A stretch of 64,000 bases of DNA from Camelimonas lactis (lineage in GTDB: Bacteria > Pseudomonadota > Alphaproteobacteria > Rhizobiales > Beijerinckiaceae): NCBI RefSeq assembly GCF_004342915.1, contig NZ_SLWL01000011.1:62001-126000 (forward strand), read 5' to 3'. Position 1 is the stretch's first letter. The number at the start of each line of letters is the position of its first letter. Shown piece after piece: positions 62,063 through 64,000 of the stretch. The translations under genes were made by a program, and so were the position numbers. The notes under the pieces were generated by a model. The model was given only the letters and a program-made list of their open reading frames with translations. It was not told the DNA's origin and did not search any database.

Positions 62063-62138
<76 letters not shown>

Positions 62139-62188
62139 ATCATCTCCCGCCATAAAATATGCGCAGGAGAAATCCCGAAAGGGAGACG

Positions 62189-62213
62189 CCGGTCCGCAAG
62201 GGCCGGTTTTTTT
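62189..62213 (+). terminator. Terminator of tRNA-Ala copy 2
   Basis: The same stem, GCAA loop and T-run as copy 1 (62189-62195 with 62200-62206). Confidence 0.95.
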
Positions 62214-62314
62214 ATGCGCGCCAGTTTGCGGCTGTCGCCGTTCCCGTGACCGCTTTTCCCGCGGCGCGGTTTTGACGCTGTTCAGGCAGCGAAAAACCCA
62301 GCACGCTGGCGCCC

Positions 62315-62821
62315 ATGACCGAGCTGATTCCCCCTTCCCTCACCCGCCTCGCCCATGCCTGCGCCGAACGGCTGTTCGCCCGCAAGGAGACGGTCGGCGT
62401 TTCCGAATCCTCCTCCGGCGGCCTGGTGGCGGCGGCGCTGCTCTCCGTGCCAGGCGCATCGGCCTATTTTTATGGCGCGAGCGTCACCTACGCCCGCCCG
62501 GCCGCCCGCGCCTTCATGGGCATCGAGCGGTTGCCTCCGGGCATCCGCAGCGCGACCGAGCCCTATGCGCGGATTATGGCCGGCATTGTCAGCGAGCGGC
62601 TGGGCGCGACCTGGGGCGTCTCTGAAACCGGCGCGGCGGGCCCTGCCGGCAACAGCTATGGCGATGCGACCGGACACAGCTGCATGGCCGTCGCCGGGCC
62701 TGTGAGCCTGTCCCGGGTCATCAGGACGGGCGCGCCCGACCGGGAGGTGAATATGGTGCTGTTCGCCGAAGCCACCCTGCAACTCTTCCTGGAGGCGCTG
62801 GAGACGCCGCGGCAAGGTTAG
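62315..62821 (+). CDS. pncC: CinA C-terminal-type nicotinamide-nucleotide amidase
   Basis: A 168-residue protein that is only the CinA C-terminal (PncC) domain, deamidating NMN to NaMN for NAD recycling. Motifs are VGVSESSSGGLVAAALLSVPG (with the catalytic Ser), YFYGASVTYA, WGVSETGAAGPAGNSYGDATG and VNMVLFAEATLQLFLEAL. The N-terminal molybdopterin-binding domain of full CinA is absent, which is common. There is no RNA modification or competence gene next door. Confidence 0.92.
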   Translation: MTELIPPSLTRLAHACAERLFARKETVGVSESSSGGLVAAALLSVPGASAYFYGASVTYARPAARAFMGIERLPPGIRSATEPYARIMAGIVSERLGATWGVSETGAAGPAGNSYGDATGHSCMAVAGPVSLSRVIRTGAPDREVNMVLFAEATLQLFLEALETPRQG

Positions 62822-62910
62822 GACAGCTTCCCATCCATCTGGACCGGAAAGCGCGCCAGGGCCTCCTGCCACACGCCGGCGCATCCCTGGCGCGGGCAGA
62901 TACGGCCGCA

Positions 62911-62942
62911 CAGCAAAAGGCCCCGGACAGGCGTCCGGGGCC
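62911..62942 (-). terminator. Terminator of the truncated membrane-protein gene
   Basis: GGCCCCGGAC-AGGC-GTCCGGGGCC (62919-62928 with 62933-62942). On the minus strand it is followed by TTTTGCTG. It lies 44 bp after the stop of the gene at 62986. Confidence 0.9.
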
Positions 62943-62985
62943 AACGTTTTCTGGACCGATGTTTTTCCGGCAGCTGGCGCGGGCG

Positions 62986-64000
62986 TCAGCCCGCCGCCGG
63001 CGGCGGCTTGCGCAACCCGGCCGCCGGGCGGAGATTGCGGAATTCACCGCGCTGAATGGCGACGAAGGTAATGATGGTCGCCCCCAGGGTCGCCAGCCAC
63101 CAGGACTGGGCGTTGGCGGCGCCAAAGCAGGCGATGGTGAAGGCTGCGCCAAAGCAGGCGACGATGCCGGAGGTCAGGGCCGGATTGTTGTGGCGGCGCG
63201 AGGCGAAGATGGCGTAGCCGAGGGCCACGGCCGCCGCCAGCGCGCCGACGACGCCCAGCTCGTACCAGATCTCGAACGGCAGGGTGCGCGGCGCATCCGG
63301 CGACAGGAAGCCGGCGACGCGGGCGCGGATGCTGGTGTCAAGGCCATGACCGGTGATCATGCGCAGCGGCTCACGGCCGGTTTCCTCCGCCCAGGCGCGC
63401 AAAGCCACGGCGCCGGGATACAGCGGACCGTGAAAGAACTTCAGGAACGGGCGCAGGATCAGGGGAAACAGCGGCGCCAGCGCCAGCAGCGCCGGCATCA
63501 GCACCGCGATGACGCGCACGCCGCGATCACCGGTGAGGCGGGTGATTACATACAGCGCCGCGCCGACGGCGACGGCGAGCAGGGCCGCGTTTTCCGGCAT
63601 CACGCAGGTCGCCACCGCCACGACGCCGAGCAGCACGCAGGCGCCGAGGACGCGGCGGCGCGACACCAGCCACGCCACGGCCGGCCAGACCATCACCGCC
63701 AGCACGACAAGGCCGCGCTCCAGCGGGTCGGCGTCCATCAGCTCGGCGTTGACGTCCTGGGCGCGAAACGCCCCCAGCGCCAGGGCGCCCAGCGCGCCAA
63801 TGGCGACGCCGACAGGAATGAGGTGCAGGTTGGCGGTGCGCACCCGCTCCGGCAGGCTGGCGACGCCAGCGACGCCAATCAGCGTCATCCAGCCGATCTG
63901 GATCACCTTGTCGGTGGCGGTCTCGGGAAATGGCGTCCAGCTGATGGACACGATCGCCCAGCCGAGCAACACCAGCGCCGCGACGCCGCCTGGCGTCATG
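62986..64000 (-). CDS. Polytopic membrane protein, O-antigen-ligase-like, 5' end beyond the window
   Basis: At least 337 residues with about ten hydrophobic segments. The visible ATG at 63999 is at the very edge and the frame stays open, so the true start probably lies outside. Features include PLERGLVVLAVMVWPAVAWL, VLGACVLLGVVAVATCVMPENAAL, the long periplasmic-like loop with GPLYPGAVALRAWAEETGREPLRMITGHGLD, and LPFEIWYELGVVGAL. The HGLDTS then WYELG order resembles the Wzy_C/WaaL ligase loop (GHG...ELG). It may be a polysaccharide or lipid-A ligase; not certain. It ends in a basic Pro-rich tail and an intrinsic terminator. Confidence 0.75.
   Translation of the reverse strand, partial: MTPGGVAALVLLGWAIVSISWTPFPETATDKVIQIGWMTLIGVAGVASLPERVRTANLHLIPVGVAIGALGALALGAFRAQDVNAELMDADPLERGLVVLAVMVWPAVAWLVSRRRVLGACVLLGVVAVATCVMPENAALLAVAVGAALYVITRLTGDRGVRVIAVLMPALLALAPLFPLILRPFLKFFHGPLYPGAVALRAWAEETGREPLRMITGHGLDTSIRARVAGFLSPDAPRTLPFEIWYELGVVGALAAAVALGYAIFASRRHNNPALTSGIVACFGAAFTIACFGAANAQSWWLATLGATIITFVAIQRGEFRNLRPAAGLRKPPPAAG

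Overview
This is a contiguous piece of a high-GC alphaproteobacterial chromosome, most likely from the Hyphomicrobiales (Rhizobiales) or a close relative. The evidence is the gene set: a RegB/RegA redox two-component pair, a separate three-gene cytochrome bc1 operon next to trmL and hemF, the chorismate mutase-hisC-tyrC-DUF2125 block, the ftsE-ftsX-YdcF-plsC block, MmcB, a TIGR02300 acidic protein beside tRNA-Ala, and one palindrome of a type common in Rhizobiales genomes. Cytochromes b and c1 are separate genes, which argues against the Bradyrhizobium/Rhodopseudomonas branch, where they are fused. I see no insertion sequence, prophage, CRISPR array or replication origin.

Layout. 1-8049: an acyl-CoA catabolic cluster (DUF6285 protein, APH-type phosphotransferase, three crotonase-fold enzymes, acyl-CoA synthetase, periplasmic branched-chain-type binding protein) around a TetR regulator. 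8288-14973: petABC with its terminator, then trmL and hemF, converging on folK-folP. 15057-19184: a membrane/[2Fe-2S]/adenylate cyclase fusion, a degenerate membrane histidine-kinase-like protein with an unknown partner, and a TusA-like protein. 19598-31499: aromatic amino acid genes, DUF2125, chaC, a hypothetical gene behind a perfect alphaproteobacterial SOS box, plsC, YdcF, ftsX-ftsE, hpt and tspO. 31815-47833: thiolase, FadL-type porin, EamA exporter, D-Ala-D-Ala carboxypeptidase overlapping a CobW GTPase, MFS exporter, DUF3108, a second degenerate kinase-like protein, a metallo-beta-lactamase hydrolase, arfB and PBP1A. 48103-54276: YgjP-type metalloprotease, regB/regA, small periplasmic protein, mmcB and a GMC oxidoreductase. 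54608-58107: an 855-residue ABC-exporter-like protein that has lost every ATPase motif, followed by an MBL-fold protein. 58594-64000: a WecA-type transferase, PotF-like binding protein, TIGR02300 protein, two identical tRNA-Ala(GGC) genes in a roughly 208-bp duplication, a CinA-type amidase and a truncated polytopic membrane protein.

The genes group into a few working themes: import and CoA activation of an acid with beta-oxidation-like processing (first 8 kb, with thiolase and FadL possibly serving the same flux); respiration and redox control (bc1, hemF, RegBA, the Fe-S cyclase); envelope growth and division (FtsEX, PBP1A, DacA-like enzyme, PlsC, WecA-like transferase); and DNA damage response (mmcB, the SOS-box gene).

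The best candidate for an undescribed system is the pseudo-ABC protein with its MBL neighbour at 54608-58107. Next are the two degenerate sensor-kinase paralogues at 17187-18143 and 42256-43263, and the SOS-box gene at 25451-26002. All family assignments were made by reading translated sequence and motifs; no database search was run.
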